This document shows, one piece after another, positions 16,042-24,430 of a DNA stretch of 32,860 nucleotides (position 1 is the stretch's first letter; every line of letters begins with the position of its first letter). The position numbers and the translations under genes are program-made. Origin of the DNA: Rickettsiales bacterium (GTDB lineage Bacteria; Pseudomonadota; Alphaproteobacteria; Rs-D84); the NCBI GenBank assembly GCA_031283185.1, contig JAITCH010000004.1, positions 1 to 32,860 of the forward strand, given 5' to 3'. Under the pieces are notes generated by a model. That model was not told where the DNA came from. It saw only the letters and a list, made by a program, of their open reading frames with translations, and searched no databases.

Positions 16042-18318
16042 ATGGAGAAGATAGAAAGATTTATCGATTGTAAAGAATTCGCCGGCGAAACCAACGGCGA
16101 ATCGCGTGAAACTATTATTAAAAATGCCGAGGCAAAATCCAATCCAGCCATTACCTTTATCATTCCGTTTTATAATTCAGAAAGATATTTTGACCGATGT
16201 TTGGCAAGCGTTGGCGGGCAGACACTTCGCAATACTGAAATCCTGCTGATTGATGACCGCGGGACAGACGGGTCGCGGGCAATCGCCGACAAATGGGCAG
16301 TGCGGGATTCGCGTGTTCGCATCATTAAAAACGAACGGAACATTGGGGCAGGGTTGTCGCGCAATGTCGGTATCGCGGCGGCGCAGGGCGACTATATCGC
16401 ATTCGTGGATGCGGATGATTACATCGCCCCAGATTGGGCGGAAGTTATACTTGCGACTGAAATAAATACTGGCGCGGATATTTCCGTAGGTCGGGCGGTG
16501 TCTGTTTGGCCAGATGGAACGACCGAAGAGTTTCTTTCATCCGCCACATATGCGTTAGTGCTGACCAGTGAAGTTTATGCGGTGGATGATGATGTGCGGC
16601 CTGCGGAAAAATTGTTGAGTTTTTCGTGCTGGGGATGTTTGTTTAAGAGGGGGACTTTGGAGGGAAAATCCTTTTTGGATTTGTGTTCGGGGGAGGATAC
16701 CGAATTTATGTTTCGCGCATTCTATGATGCAAAGCGTGCTGCCAAAGATCCCCGCGCAGTTTATTTTTATCAGCAACATATTGAGAATGTCGCCGAGTCC
16801 GATCAACTGAAACAAAAAACAATCGCGCGGGCGGAATCACAACTGAATGCCGCGCACGAAATACTGAACCGATTTGCCGTTCAACGCGCCGTGTTGGAAG
16901 GGCAGGGCAATAATGCCCCGGTCGTTTGGAGCAAGAATGATGAATGGCGAAAACTGGCGGAACGGCAACTGGTTGAAGGAACATTCGCGCCGATGTTTAA
17001 TGCCCTTGTATTCCCGGATGCAGAGCCGATTTTTAGAAAATATAAACTTGCACTCAGCCAAATTAACCCTGGAAAAAACGACATTTTTTTCAAGAAAGAA
17101 TTACAGGTTTTGAGGTTCGCCAATCTTGCTGAAACAGGGGTGGAATTCGTCAGATTATGTGCGAATGGAATTACTGATAACATATTCATCAACAATGACT
17201 CTACCGGGTTCTTATTGAATTTTAATATCAATAGAGTGCAGAATTCATATGGGAAAACAATAACGAAAATTAGCGCATTTGATAAGTTAATAAAATGGTT
17301 GCGGAAGAGATTCGGAGATCCCTTCCGGCATAAGTCGGGGGGGGGGGAGGTAAAACCCGAATCCGTTAGGCTGGATATTTGCACCCTGTGCAATCTGGAT
17401 TGCCTGACCTGCCGGATGCGGAAAAATAATTTCTGCAATCGCGGCGCAGGATATACTTCATTCCAAAATTTTGAGAAATTCTTAAACAAAAATCCCTTTG
17501 TGAAAAACATTGAAATTTCCAGTTGGGGTGAGCCCTTTATGAACCCCGACATCATTCCAATTATTGAACTCGCGCGGAGCAGAGGTGTCAAAATCACCAT
17601 ATCACACGGCACGAATTTTAATGCCGTGAACGATAAAATTTTATACGCATTAGTGCTGAATGAAATTGAATATATCAACATCGCCATAGACGGCGCAAGC
17701 CCGGAAGTTTATGGTGCTTATCGGCGCGGAGGGGACTTCAATAAGGTCATTGAAAACATCAAAAAATTGAATACTATTAAAGCAGCATTCGGCAAGGAAA
17801 TTCCGAAACTGAACTGGCAATATGTAATCCTGCCAACCAATGCATCCGTTGATGAAATCCGGCGGGCGAAAACAATGGCGGCAGAACTGGGAATGTCCAC
17901 GACCTTTGTGCGCGATTGGGATAATTTTATACCGGCAGATGCGTCCGCGATTGAGCGCGAAACCGGGGTCGGGTTTGACAGCATTCATTATAAACGGCAT
18001 TCGCTGCCCGCCGCAAAGGGCGAACGGCACAAGTATTGCCCCAGGCTTTGGAACAATCCGCAATTCAACTGGGATGGGAGGTTTGTCGCCTGCGGGGAAA
18101 ATACTTGGGGTGAATTTTGCGGCAATGCGATTACGGACGGAATTGTTGCCTGTCTGGACGGCGAGGTTTTTCGCGCTACGCAGAAGATGCTTTGTGGAAC
18201 GGGGGCAGAGGTTCCAGATTCCCCGTGCGCGAAATGCTGGATGTATTTGGAGATGAAAGAGAGTGGGAAGTTCCTGACGGAAGATGAGTTGTGCGGCGGG
18301 TTCTTGACTAGGAAGTAG
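16042..18318 (+). CDS. GT2 glycosyltransferase fused to radical SAM/SPASM protein
   Basis: ITFIIPFYNSERYFDRCLASVGGQTLRNTEILLIDDRGTDGS and AFVDADDYI (GT-A, DxD); then CNLDCLTC (CX3CX2C) and a C-terminal Cys-rich SPASM-like region (CPRLWNN...CGENTWG...CAKCW). Confidence 0.88.
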   Translation: MEKIERFIDCKEFAGETNGESRETIIKNAEAKSNPAITFIIPFYNSERYFDRCLASVGGQTLRNTEILLIDDRGTDGSRAIADKWAVRDSRVRIIKNERNIGAGLSRNVGIAAAQGDYIAFVDADDYIAPDWAEVILATEINTGADISVGRAVSVWPDGTTEEFLSSATYALVLTSEVYAVDDDVRPAEKLLSFSCWGCLFKRGTLEGKSFLDLCSGEDTEFMFRAFYDAKRAAKDPRAVYFYQQHIENVAESDQLKQKTIARAESQLNAAHEILNRFAVQRAVLEGQGNNAPVVWSKNDEWRKLAERQLVEGTFAPMFNALVFPDAEPIFRKYKLALSQINPGKNDIFFKKELQVLRFANLAETGVEFVRLCANGITDNIFINNDSTGFLLNFNINRVQNSYGKTITKISAFDKLIKWLRKRFGDPFRHKSGGGEVKPESVRLDICTLCNLDCLTCRMRKNNFCNRGAGYTSFQNFEKFLNKNPFVKNIEISSWGEPFMNPDIIPIIELARSRGVKITISHGTNFNAVNDKILYALVLNEIEYINIAIDGASPEVYGAYRRGGDFNKVIENIKKLNTIKAAFGKEIPKLNWQYVILPTNASVDEIRRAKTMAAELGMSTTFVRDWDNFIPADASAIERETGVGFDSIHYKRHSLPAAKGERHKYCPRLWNNPQFNWDGRFVACGENTWGEFCGNAITDGIVACLDGEVFRATQKMLCGTGAEVPDSPCAKCWMYLEMKESGKFLTEDELCGGFLTRK
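17337..17347 (+). repeat. Homopolymeric G11 tract at the GT2/radical-SAM junction
   Basis: tcgggggggggggag within the ORF, translated S-G-G-G-E. Confidence 0.9.
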
Positions 18319-18356
18319 GCAGAGTGTAGAGTGCAGAGTGGAAAGTGGAGATATAG

Positions 18357-18560
18357 TGTCGGCTGTGCCGACTGCTTTATTAAGCCCTATTCCCGCCTTC
18401 GCGGGAATGACAAAAAAGAAGGGGAATTTATTGACCACTACCCCGTCCGCCTACGCTTTGCTACGGCGCGACACCCCTTCGCCAGCGAAGGGGACTTTTG
18501 TGCGATTAACAAGCACCAACCACTACAAATATCCCGGCCTATGCCGAGATGACGAGAACG
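18357..18560 (+). repeat. Short tcggc hairpin, PE-D, PE-B, gtgcgattaacaagcacc module, PE-D
   Basis: tgtcggctgtgccgactgc; attcccgccttcgcgggaatgac; accactaccccgtccgcc..gcgaaggggac; atcccggcctatgccgagatgac. Confidence 0.8.
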
Positions 18561-18562
18561 AA

Positions 18563-20227
18563 ATGAATATAAATAATTATCAGAAAGATATGAAGATTTT
18601 TGGGGTGGCAGCGGCAGTTGGCGCGGCGATGATGGCGTTTGCAACAACCCTCAACCACCCCGCCGATTTTATTACCACTACCCCGTCCGGCTTCGCCGTC
18701 CATCCCTTCGCCAGCGAAGGGGACTTAAAAAAAGAACCGAATAAATGGGGGGAGTTTCTGATTGGACTTCAAGCCATTCGCCACAACGACTTCGAAACTA
18801 TGAAGAAATTTTCTATCAAATCAACCGACCCGGCCGTCCCCGCTATCGTCCGCGCCGCCGCTAAACGAGCCGCTTTTTTGTCCGGCGCGCCCATTGACCC
18901 GCAACTAAACGAATCTGGCGAAAAAGGTCTGCCGCGCCTGTGCATGGACATAGTATCCGCCGCACAATCCGGCAACTGGAAAATCGTTTGGAGAATTCTG
19001 AAACCTAATGAATTCTTCCTGATAACACCAGCCCGTATAGTCGCCGCAATCGCAGCAGGCGATGCACCAGCCGCCATCAAAATCGCCGAAAAAGAAAAAA
19101 CAAAAGACCTGAAAAACTTTCAACTGGGATTCGCACACGCCATATCCGGCAACCCCAAAAATGCGCGCGACCATTTCAATAAACTATCGCCGGACTTTCT
19201 GAATGTAAGCGACTATCTCTTCATTCGCGCATTCTATCTTCACAATAAAATGGCAAAAGATGCCGAAAAATTATCTGCGAAATTTCGCAACTCGCCCCGT
19301 GGCAGTTTTATCGCCGACATCCAAACTCTGCCGGACTGGTCAAACTATGACACGCGCGCAAAACAAGTCAGGTTCGGTTTGGTATCCGTCGTGTCGCATA
19401 ACCCGATGCTGACCGGGACTGCGTGGGGAATGTTGATCCTTCGCACTGCTGACGGCGCGGATGTGGGCGGCAATGATGATGCGTTGAACTATTACCTGGG
19501 GCTGAGTTTTAGGGATGCCTCAACCCGCGAGAAATTCTTTGCAAAAATTCCAGAGAGCAGTCCGTTTTTCCCGTTCGTAATGGTGCGCCGCAGCGATGAT
19601 GCAAAAGGTATCCGCGAACTGGAAAAACTGGTCAAGAAATATCCCGCGTTCGCGCCCGCCGCCGCGCGGCTGTCATTGCTTCATATTGCAGACGGCGACT
19701 TTAAGCGGGCATTACGAGTCGCGGACAATGCGATCGGCGCGCTGTCGGATGCGACCAATATAACGACCGCTTATTTATTGAAACTGCGCGCGCATATAAA
19801 CTATTTATCAGGCGAATTCGCCGCTGCGGAAACCGACCTGGGCAAAGCAATCGGTCTGTCGCCGGACGATTCCGGCTTGGTCGCAGACATCATCCGCGTC
19901 TATGCCGCAATGGGCAAGAATGCCGACCAGGCATATGACTTGGCGATGGATTTGATAAAGACTGCGCCGTCCGAATCCGATAACTGGGACGCGATGGCAA
20001 CCATCCTGATGACGCGAGGCGAATGGACGGAAGCCGTCCGAATTTATCAGCGCGTGCGACGAGTGGATCCGGGCAATTCAGGATATGCCGCGCGGGCGGG
20101 CGATGCCTTGGCCGGAGCAGGGCAAATTAATTTGGCAAAAGACGCGTATAAGGCCGCGTTGGAATTAAAGGGCGACGGGCACATAAACGCACGGGAAGTT
20201 AGAAGAAAAATGAACCGATTGAGGTAG
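18563..20227 (+). CDS. Exported TPR-repeat protein
   Basis: MNINNYQKDMKIFGVAAAVGAAMMAFATT signal-like N-terminus; TPR-like helical repeats near the C-terminus (EWTEAVRIYQRVRRVDPGNSGYAARAGDALAGAGQINLAKDAYKAALEL). Confidence 0.7.
   Translation: MNINNYQKDMKIFGVAAAVGAAMMAFATTLNHPADFITTTPSGFAVHPFASEGDLKKEPNKWGEFLIGLQAIRHNDFETMKKFSIKSTDPAVPAIVRAAAKRAAFLSGAPIDPQLNESGEKGLPRLCMDIVSAAQSGNWKIVWRILKPNEFFLITPARIVAAIAAGDAPAAIKIAEKEKTKDLKNFQLGFAHAISGNPKNARDHFNKLSPDFLNVSDYLFIRAFYLHNKMAKDAEKLSAKFRNSPRGSFIADIQTLPDWSNYDTRAKQVRFGLVSVVSHNPMLTGTAWGMLILRTADGADVGGNDDALNYYLGLSFRDASTREKFFAKIPESSPFFPFVMVRRSDDAKGIRELEKLVKKYPAFAPAAARLSLLHIADGDFKRALRVADNAIGALSDATNITTAYLLKLRAHINYLSGEFAAAETDLGKAIGLSPDDSGLVADIIRVYAAMGKNADQAYDLAMDLIKTAPSESDNWDAMATILMTRGEWTEAVRIYQRVRRVDPGNSGYAARAGDALAGAGQINLAKDAYKAALELKGDGHINAREVRRKMNRLR
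18652..18727 (+). repeat. Partial PE-A + PE-B inside the TPR ORF, next to the signal sequence
   Basis: aaccaccccgccgattttatt|accactaccccgtccggcttcgccgtccatcccttcgccagcgaaggggactt. Confidence 0.85.
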
Positions 20228-20228
20228 G

Positions 20229-20268
20229 GACAAAATGTTCGGGGTGGGGTCGGGAGACCCCACCCCGC
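20229..20268 (+). repeat. REP-like palindrome, family F
   Basis: gacaaaatgttcggggtggggtcgggagaccccaccccgc. Confidence 0.75.
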
Positions 20269-20284
20269 TAAAGGAAGCGAACAG

Positions 20285-20407
20285 GTTAGCGTCAGCACTC
20301 GAAGACAAAAGGAAGTTTTGATTGCTACTCGTGGAGATTATTCTTCAACCAAAGAAGCCAAAAATGCGATAGGTATAGTTAAATTGGCAACGCCAACAAA
20401 AAAATAA
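20285..20407 (+). pseudogene. Possible 3' remnant of a coding sequence
   Basis: Open frame without start, GTT AGC GTC..: VSVSTRRQKEVLIATRGDYSSTKEAKNAIGIVKLATPTKK*; sits just before a lipoprotein and TpsB gene. Confidence 0.25.
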
Positions 20408-20422
20408 CAAAAGGATTGTGAA

Positions 20423-20920
20423 ATGATAAAAAATGCTATTAAGAAAACTTGCATTATATTATGCTCTTGTGTATTTATTGGATGTTCACAAAATAAAGCG
20501 AACTCTGAGATTCAACTATATTATGGAACATGGGTGGTAAGTAGTTATAAAACAATATGTTCTGAAAGTGATTGTTTCGCCGTGGTAAAGTCCCCACAAG
20601 AGCATATAGCCCAGCGGCATAAGGTTATTATTTCAAAAGAATTATATAGTTCTGAAATAACAGGTTTGGGCGAATGGAAAATAAAAAATCCCATATATGT
20701 TAGGGAGCCAGATGAAAATGGCAAGAAAGTATTTTATATTTATGGCAAACCTTTGAATATCCCTGCTTGGAATAAATTATCCAGTGCTGAATTAACAACG
20801 GCAATAAACAATCAAATAAAGGATAAAAATTATCTCACAATTATATCCATTGGAGCGGATGGAAAGGTTATAGATACTGACGGAACACATGAGTATTATT
20901 TAGAAAAAGAATTAAACTAA
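20423..20920 (+). CDS. Predicted lipoprotein, unknown function
   Basis: MIKNAIKKTCIILCSCVFIGCSQNK: signal sequence with lipobox ending FIGC. Confidence 0.65.
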   Translation: MIKNAIKKTCIILCSCVFIGCSQNKANSEIQLYYGTWVVSSYKTICSESDCFAVVKSPQEHIAQRHKVIISKELYSSEITGLGEWKIKNPIYVREPDENGKKVFYIYGKPLNIPAWNKLSSAELTTAINNQIKDKNYLTIISIGADGKVIDTDGTHEYYLEKELN

Positions 20921-20939
20921 ACCCGCTCGCTGAGGATCA

Positions 20940-21830
20940 ATGCGCAAAATTTTCTTTACAATGCTTATACTGGGTATCAGTAGTGCGGCCACCGCCAGCA
21001 CGATACCCAACCACATCTCAGATTCAATCCAGCGAGCGCAACAACAACTGATGGAAGACGAAATCCGCACGCGGGAAGTCAAAAATATCAAAGCACAATC
21101 CCCTTTTATAACCGGTCAGCCCAAACAGCAAGATAAAACATCCCCCGCCACGCCAGGCCGTTGCGTTGAAATCAAAACCATCATATTCGGCGGGAACACC
21201 ATTTTATCCAACCGGCAGGTGCGCCGTATAACGCGGCAATACGAGAATCGATGTTTGCAGGTAGAAGAAATCAATGCACTGCTGAACGAGATAACAAACA
21301 AGTATATCGACAAAGGATATGCCACCAGCCGCGCGTATATGGAAATGCCACAAAAACGCCTTAGAGAGGGAATCTTAGATATTTACCTAATAGAGGGAAC
21401 GATAAATAACATCGAGGGGCTGGATTTAAGCGAACAAATAACCGCATTTCCCCTGCTTACAGGCACGATTCTGAACATTCGGGATATAGAGCAAGGGCTT
21501 GATCAAATAAACCGCCTAGGATCGAATAAAGCCACTATGGACATCAAAGCCGCCCCCGGCGGCGCGTCCAGCAACATTGAAATCAAGAACGCCCCGCTTG
21601 GTCGTTCCAACATCGGCGCGACCATAGATAATTTCGGTATGGATTCCACCGGGCAATGGCGTTCCGGCATTCGTTTCTCGGAAGACGATTTGCTGGGGCT
21701 AAACGACCAAATCAATATATCGCTCTCGCACTCCATCGTGCCGGATTTCGGAAACCGCCTAACGCGCTCGGCCACGCTCGGCCTGTCCGTTCCCATGGGC
21801 TACTGGACTATGCGGGGCGGGGTCTCCTGA
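20940..21830 (+). pseudogene. Truncated TpsB (ShlB/FhaC/HecB-family) two-partner secretion transporter
   Basis: POTRA-type region CVEIKTIIFGGNTILSNRQVRRITRQYENRCLQVEEINALLNEITNKYIDKGYATSRAYM...; ends inside palindrome F2, with most of the beta-barrel absent. Confidence 0.75.
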
Positions 21831-21919
21831 CCCCGCCCCGAACATTTTATCATATTAAGGCAAGTGCAAGAGTTAAGGTGATAAAATATCCGGGTGGGGG
21901 TCAGGAGACCCCCACCCGC
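21812..21919. repeat. Two family-F REP-like palindromes in inverted orientation (BIME-like)
   Basis: gcggggcggggtctcctgaccccgccccgaacattttatcat (21812-21853) and gtgataaaatatccgggtgggggtcaggagacccccacccgc (21878-21919). Confidence 0.75.
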
Positions 21920-22016
21920 TTTTATTAACCTCCACTCGCTTTTTATTAACTCCCGCCCGCAATTAATAACATTTTATCAACTTGATATTAATGTCCACAA
22001 ATCGTTATAATGCGCT

Positions 22017-22514
22017 ATGCCAAAACTGCTAATTCATTCAAATACTGAACGCGAAGTCTACTTCTGCACATTTACAATATGCGGATGGTATCATATTTTT
22101 GACAGGCATTGCAGATTCCAAATCTTGGCCGATTGCATAAAGTTTTTCCAAGAAAATAAAGGCCTTATAGTTTTTGGATATGTCTTTATGCCTAATCACA
22201 TTCATATTATTTTTCAATCAAGCGATGCAGTAGAATTCGTCAGAGACTTTAAGAAATGGACATCCCGGGCAATAAAGCAAGATATGGTGGAAAATGAACC
22301 GCGGGCTTTGGAACTTTTTATTGATGAGGCAGGGGAATATCAGTTTTGGAAAGATACAAATGCGCCTAAGATAATTGAAACAGAAAATTTTGGATTACAG
22401 AAATTGCAATATATCCATAACAACCCAGTTGTAAAGGGTTATGTATTAAGGCCAGAGTGTTGGAAATGGAGTTCTGCAAATCAGGAGTCGGATATAAAGG
22501 TGGAGAGAATATGA
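22017..22514 (+). mobile_element. REP-associated tyrosine transposase (RAYT, IS200-like Y1)
   Basis: VFMPNHIHIIF (HUH-type motif) and YIHNNPVVKGYVLRPECWKWSSA; flanked by 12-bp inverted repeats aacattttatca (21968-21979) / tgataaaatgtt (22518-22529). Confidence 0.85.
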
Positions 22515-22540
22515 GCGTGATAAAATGTTCAGGGTGGGGG

Positions 22541-22645
22541 ATGAAAATTAAACGAAAACAATTTCTAATTGGTCTGCTTGCCATTGTTTGTGTTGGTTGT
22601 TGGATTGCCGGTTTGGCACTTAGAATAAACCAATACTTCGGATAA
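22541..22645 (+). CDS. Possible 34-aa single-pass membrane peptide
   Basis: MKIKRKQFLIGLLAIVCVGCWIAGLALRINQYFG; no homology evidence. Confidence 0.25.
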   Translation: MKIKRKQFLIGLLAIVCVGCWIAGLALRINQYFG

Positions 22646-22650
22646 GCCAA

Positions 22651-23391
22651 TTAAGGTAAATTTATTCCGCTGATACATACATTCCAATAAATTATATAAC
22701 TTAACATTCCAATCGTGAAAAAGGGAGCGAAGGGGATAAATTTATTTTGCCGAGATTGCCCGGTCAAGCCGGGCAATGACTTATTGCAATTTGAGATTCC
22801 CGCCTTCGCGGGAATGACAGAAATAATATATGCAGATATGGCAGACACAACCAATGCAACTGACAGGCCCGTTATGCCCAGAAACATTCCCCCAACAGCA
22901 ATCAACTTTATGTCCCCGCCGCCAATCGCTGTCGGGCTTTTCTTATAATAAACCACACCCATTAACGATGCCAAGATATAGCCGATTAATGCCGCAATCG
23001 CACCCTCGGTAATGCCCCCGTTTATCCACGGCAAATTAGGTGCGAGGAGTGCGCCGAGTATTATGAGCGGAAAGGTGAGGGTGTCCGGGATTAGGCGCGC
23101 GCGAAGATCGATTGCAGTGGCGAGGGCGAACAGAAAAACTGCCGCCGTGATTAGAATAGGATTGGCGGGTGATATTAGAATCGTTATGGCCGTTGCAAAT
23201 GCCATACATAGTGGATATGTGGCTAAACCACCCCGCGCCCTTTGGGCGCACCCCTCCAATGGAGGGGAATTCATTAGAATGTCTGCCCAAGTGCCGGGGG
23301 TTGATGCCACTATTTTAGATGCGATATGTGGAACAAATATCCCCAAAATGGCCGCAAGCGCGATTAAAGAAATGTTTAGAATTAGAAACAT
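22651..23391 (-). CDS. Type IV prepilin peptidase-like (A24 family) protein
   Basis: ATAIDLRARLIPDTLTFPLI and IGGGDIKLIAVGGMFLG (aspartyl protease motifs), polytopic. Confidence 0.82.
   Translation of the reverse strand: MFLILNISLIALAAILGIFVPHIASKIVASTPGTWADILMNSPPLEGCAQRARGGLATYPLCMAFATAITILISPANPILITAAVFLFALATAIDLRARLIPDTLTFPLIILGALLAPNLPWINGGITEGAIAALIGYILASLMGVVYYKKSPTAIGGGDIKLIAVGGMFLGITGLSVALVVSAISAYIISVIPAKAGISNCNKSLPGLTGQSRQNKFIPFAPFFTIGMLSYIIYWNVCISGINLP
22748..22818 (+). repeat. PE-C + PE-D composite inside the prepilin peptidase ORF
   Basis: gccgagattgcccggtcaagccgggcaatgacttattgcaatttgagattcccgccttcgcgggaatgac; minus-strand reading VIPAKAGISNCNKSLPGLTGQSRQ. Confidence 0.9.
23225..23272 (+). 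repeat. PE-A inside the prepilin peptidase ORF
   Basis: aaccaccccgcgccctttgggcgcacccctccaatggaggggaatt; minus-strand reading NSPPLEGCAQRARGGL. Confidence 0.85.
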
Positions 23392-23393
23392 TT

Positions 23394-23620
23394 ACCCCCA
23401 CCCCGACCGCGAAAAAGCGGTCGCCCGCCCCTCAAGGGGGCAGGGATTTTGGCGGGCTGCGCCCGCGGTTTTAAGCCCTAGCCCCGCCTGCGCGGGGCTG
23501 ACAAAGAATATGCCAGGAATTAATTCGCTTATTGACCCGACCTACCCAAATATGATACAATTTTATCAATAATAAATCAAGAAGCCGCGATTACCCGGTC
23601 AAGCCGGGTAATGACTTAAT
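23394..23620 (+). repeat. PE-A variant, PE-E (23451-23503), PE-C (23583-23620)
   Basis: caccccgaccgcgaaaaagcggtcgcccgcccctcaagggggcaggg; PE-E near-identical to 328-380; gattacccggtcaagccgggtaatgactta. Confidence 0.75.
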
Positions 23621-23634
23621 TAAAAGGATGCAAA

Positions 23635-24258
23635 ATGGAAACCGCAGGTTGGACAGCAAAGGAAATTTCGCGGATGAAAGCACTTTATGAAAAAGGGCTT
23701 TCAATGTCAGAAATCGGCGCGAAACTCGGTAAATCTAAAAACCAAATCGTCGGGAAAATTAACCGGTTGGGACTTAATGGACCCAATGCCACAGCAGTTA
23801 AAAAAACACCCGCCAAAGCCGCCGCGCCCAAGAAAGCCCCCGCAAAGGTCGCGCCTAAGAAAGTTGAGCCTGCTAAAAAGGCCGGCGTCAGCAACGGAAA
23901 AGGCAAAGTTGGTGCAGTCAAAAATGGAAAAAGTGTCAGCAAAACACCAGCAAAACCCGCGACAAAAGCCCCCGTCAAAGGTGCCGCAAAGGTCGCCCCG
24001 AAAGCCGCGCCAAAGCCCAAGGCAGAACCCGCGCCGAAACCAACTCCGAAACGCGTAGCGGGCAAAGTTCAAGAACGAAATGTCAACCACGCGCTTGCGC
24101 TTGCGGAACTGGGACAAGACCAATGTCGGTGGCCAATCGGCAACACGAACTCGGACGATTTTCATTTCTGCGGGAAGAAAGTTTTTGTGGGCAAGCCGTA
24201 TTGCTTTGAACACTGCAAGGCGTCTTACATTATGACACCGGCGAGTCCGCGGAAATAA
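23635..24258 (+). CDS. gcrA: GcrA cell-cycle regulator with histone-H1-like Lys/Ala/Pro linker
   Basis: N-term METAGWTAKEISRMKALYEKGLSMSEIGAKLGKSKNQIVGKINRLGL; C-term QCRWPIGNTNSDDFHFCGKKVFVGKPYCFEHC. Confidence 0.9.
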   Translation: METAGWTAKEISRMKALYEKGLSMSEIGAKLGKSKNQIVGKINRLGLNGPNATAVKKTPAKAAAPKKAPAKVAPKKVEPAKKAGVSNGKGKVGAVKNGKSVSKTPAKPATKAPVKGAAKVAPKAAPKPKAEPAPKPTPKRVAGKVQERNVNHALALAELGQDQCRWPIGNTNSDDFHFCGKKVFVGKPYCFEHCKASYIMTPASPRK

Positions 24259-24282
24259 AAGGGTGGCGGGGTTGGAAAACAC

Positions 24283-24381
24283 CAACCACCCCGTCCGGCG
24301 AAGCCGGACAGAGTGGTTCCACCTTGGAGGGGAATTAAAAGGCTGATTGCAATTTGAGATTCCCGTCTTCGCGGGAATGAC
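24283..24381 (+). repeat. PE-A variant and PE-D
   Basis: aaccaccccgtccggcgaagccggacagagtggttccaccttggaggggaatt; caatttgagattcccgtcttcgcgggaatgac. Confidence 0.75.
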
Positions 24382-24430
24382 GGCGAGGGAAGGTCATCCC
24401 TTTGGGAGGACTACTGAGAGAGAAAAGAGA

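Noticed and set aside
16881-17687. 268-aa antisense ORF within the GT2-rSAM gene
   Set aside because: Opposes a strongly supported CDS; low-complexity antisense translation typical of chance ORFs.
23012-23572. 186-aa + strand ORF opposite the prepilin peptidase
   Set aside because: Antisense to a supported CDS and runs through palindromic elements.
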